From Reyranella soli (GTDB taxonomy: Bacteria; Pseudomonadota; Alphaproteobacteria; Reyranellales; Reyranellaceae), in assembly GCF_007992495.1 (NCBI RefSeq), contig NZ_BKAJ01000027.1, forward strand, positions 1-33,901: 33,901 bases of DNA, given 5' to 3'. The translations under genes were made by a program, and so were the position numbers. Under the pieces are notes generated by a model. That model ran no database searches, had not been told where the DNA came from, and was given only the letters and a program-made list of their open reading frames with translations. Positions 32,553 to 33,901 of the stretch are shown here, in pieces. The number at the start of each line of letters is the position of its first letter. Positions within the stretch are counted from its first letter, which is position 1.

Positions 32553-33899
32553 ATGGCTGGCCAGACCACGTTGATCGTCACGACGCGCAGCGGTGTGCGC
32601 CCCCTGGGCGTGCGCGGCGAGCCGCTGCACAACGCCGCCCCGCAGCTTCGCCGCGTGGTGCGTCGCCGGCTTGGCGACGACGCGGCCGGCCTTCTGGCCG
32701 ATCCGCAGGCGCACGAGGACGGCAAGGCGATCGACTGGTACGCCGACTGGCCAGGCGCGGTGCAGCCCTTGTCGGCCCTGACGGCCGAGCGGCGCGCCGA
32801 GGTGCTGGCCGGGGTCGAGCGCACGCTGGCTGAGATCCGCCGTCTCGGCGACACGCTGGCCGGCGCCGGCCCGCGCGAGGACATGGGCGTCGTCGGCCTG
32901 TCGCTGCAGCTCGCCGCGCGTGCGCCGGCGCAATCATTCATCTTCCTGGTCGGCGAGCGGCCGGTGATCGTGTGCTGGGGCTACGAGAAGGAAGCCGCCG
33001 CTTCGTTGCTGCCGGCCACCCTGCCGCGGCCGCCGGAGCCACTGGCCCTCAACCCCGTCGGCCGCCGCCCCGTGCTCGAAGCGCCCGCCGTCACGGCGCT
33101 GCCGGCCCTGCGCCCGGCGAGTACGACCATCCCCTGGCTGCGCACCCTGCTGCTCGCCCTGCCGTTGATGCTCCTGCTGCTGGGAGCGGCCTGGCTGCTA
33201 CGCGACCTGCTGCCTGCCGATCCATCGCTGTCGCTGGCAACCCGCGAAGGCCCGCCCGCGTCGCCGCCCGGCGAACCGCCAACCGACCCGATACCCACCC
33301 TGAAGGCCGCCTTCTCGACCGAACAGTCGCGCGAGCGCATCCTCAAGGTCGAGCTGTCGCTGATCGAAGCCGAGCTCAAGAAGCGCATCGCCGACTGCAA
33401 ACCGCCGGAGCCGCCGAAGCCACCGCCGCAGGTCGCCGTCGCCCCGCCACCGCCACCTCAGGCGCAACCCAAGCCCGCGCCGCCGCCCGCTCCAGCGCCG
33501 GCGCCGCGCCAGACCAATCCCAACGACAACCGCCTGCGCCTGCCCGCGCCCACCAACGACTATTCCTTCATGTCGGGCTGCTGGCGCACCGATCCGTTCC
33601 GCCACGAGCCGATGCAGGGCCAGCCCGGCATCTCGTCCTACTGCTTCGACGCCAACGGCAACGGCCAGCTCGAATGGCGGCGCGGCCGCACCGCCTGCCG
33701 CACCCGCGCGCAAGCGCGCTTCGAGGGCCAGACGCTGCGCATCCGCGACGGCGATTCATCGTGCAACGACGGCTCGCGCTGGTATGCCGACCAGCTCGTC
33801 TGCCAGCGCGGCGCCGACAACGTCGCCCAGTGCAGCGGCCGCTCGCAGGGGCAGTTCGGCCCGGTCGTCTGGACGGTCAACCTGCACAAGCTGAACTAG
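32553..33899 (+). CDS. SrfA-like single-pass membrane protein with proline-rich linker (448 aa)
   Basis: ATG 32553 follows GGCGGTGGA. The N-terminal cytoplasmic domain (about 1-190) contains LHNAAPQLRRVVRRRLGDDAA and the motif AIDWYADWPGAVQPLSAL, which I associate with the SrfA family, then SFIFLVGERPVIVCWGYE. One membrane helix covers about 196-216 (LLLALPLMLLLLGAAWLL). A helical stretch (EQSRERILKVELSLIEAELK) leads to a proline-rich linker (about 283-325). The C-terminal domain (about 335-448) has six cysteines, as in SGCWRTDP, SSYCFDANGNGQLEW, TACRTRA, SSCNDGS, LVCQRG and QCSGRS. The SrfA name is from memory of that layout and is tentative. srfB/srfC partners would lie past the window. The stop ends at 33899. 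Confidence 0.65.
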   Translation: MAGQTTLIVTTRSGVRPLGVRGEPLHNAAPQLRRVVRRRLGDDAAGLLADPQAHEDGKAIDWYADWPGAVQPLSALTAERRAEVLAGVERTLAEIRRLGDTLAGAGPREDMGVVGLSLQLAARAPAQSFIFLVGERPVIVCWGYEKEAAASLLPATLPRPPEPLALNPVGRRPVLEAPAVTALPALRPASTTIPWLRTLLLALPLMLLLLGAAWLLRDLLPADPSLSLATREGPPASPPGEPPTDPIPTLKAAFSTEQSRERILKVELSLIEAELKKRIADCKPPEPPKPPPQVAVAPPPPPQAQPKPAPPPAPAPAPRQTNPNDNRLRLPAPTNDYSFMSGCWRTDPFRHEPMQGQPGISSYCFDANGNGQLEWRRGRTACRTRAQARFEGQTLRIRDGDSSCNDGSRWYADQLVCQRGADNVAQCSGRSQGQFGPVVWTVNLHKLN

Positions 33900-33901
33900 T
33901 A

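Overview
The window is GC-rich, densely coded chromosomal DNA of an alphaproteobacterial type. The basis is FadA/FadJ-like and FadE-like fat oxidation enzymes, a TorF-family porin, a Bug-type binding protein, a TRAP transporter, HutU/HutH, and many dispersed palindromes of the form CATCCCGAGCG...CGAGGGACC. A Rhodospirillales/Reyranella-like soil or water bacterium would fit, but that is inference from protein flavour only. There is no rRNA, CRISPR array or recognisable tRNA. No gap between genes exceeds about 300 bases.

Left end (1-2535): a regulator running off the window edge on the minus strand; a tiny secreted-looking proline-rich protein behind a strong leader hairpin; a GyrI-like ligand-binding protein whose promoter region holds a 24-bp near-perfect palindrome; and two coupled small membrane proteins.

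2544-8400: a minus-strand beta-oxidation operon reading acyl-CoA dehydrogenase, thiolase, FadJ-like bifunctional enzyme, MhpD/FAH-family hydratase. A MerR-type (LiuR-like) promoter box lies in front of it. Each of its three internal gaps holds a long inverted repeat. 8468-13562: an IclR regulator followed by TRAP transporter genes dctP-dctQ-dctM, a second MhpD-family hydratase and a secreted protein, probably one transcription unit for uptake and breakdown of an organic acid.

13755-21964: two membrane proteins of unknown role; a 3-hydroxyacyl-CoA dehydrogenase with prpE (propionyl-CoA synthetase); divergently a TorF-like porin, a secreted protein, a flavin-dependent monooxygenase of the NtaA/DszA type and a small anchored protein. 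22092-25175: two orphan transport binding proteins (Bug/TctC and ABC peptide type) and a lipoprotein.

25191-26683: a lower-GC accessory insert with two genes of unknown function. It is bordered by a 14-bp direct repeat and a decayed copy of the hutU 3' end, directly abutting intact hutU. hutU-hutH (histidine degradation) follow. 30003-33899: an acyl-CoA synthetase with an odd lysine-rich N-terminal tail; a REP-associated tyrosine transposase (RAYT) framed base-for-base by inverted REP pairs; and an SrfA-like membrane protein.

The strongest unusual signals are: (1) the RAYT/BIME unit and its likely non-autonomous relatives, whose arms differ by paired, hairpin-preserving changes; (2) the placement of all seven long inverted repeats between codirectional genes; (3) the insert at the hutU 3' end; (4) several structured leaders in front of small unknown proteins.
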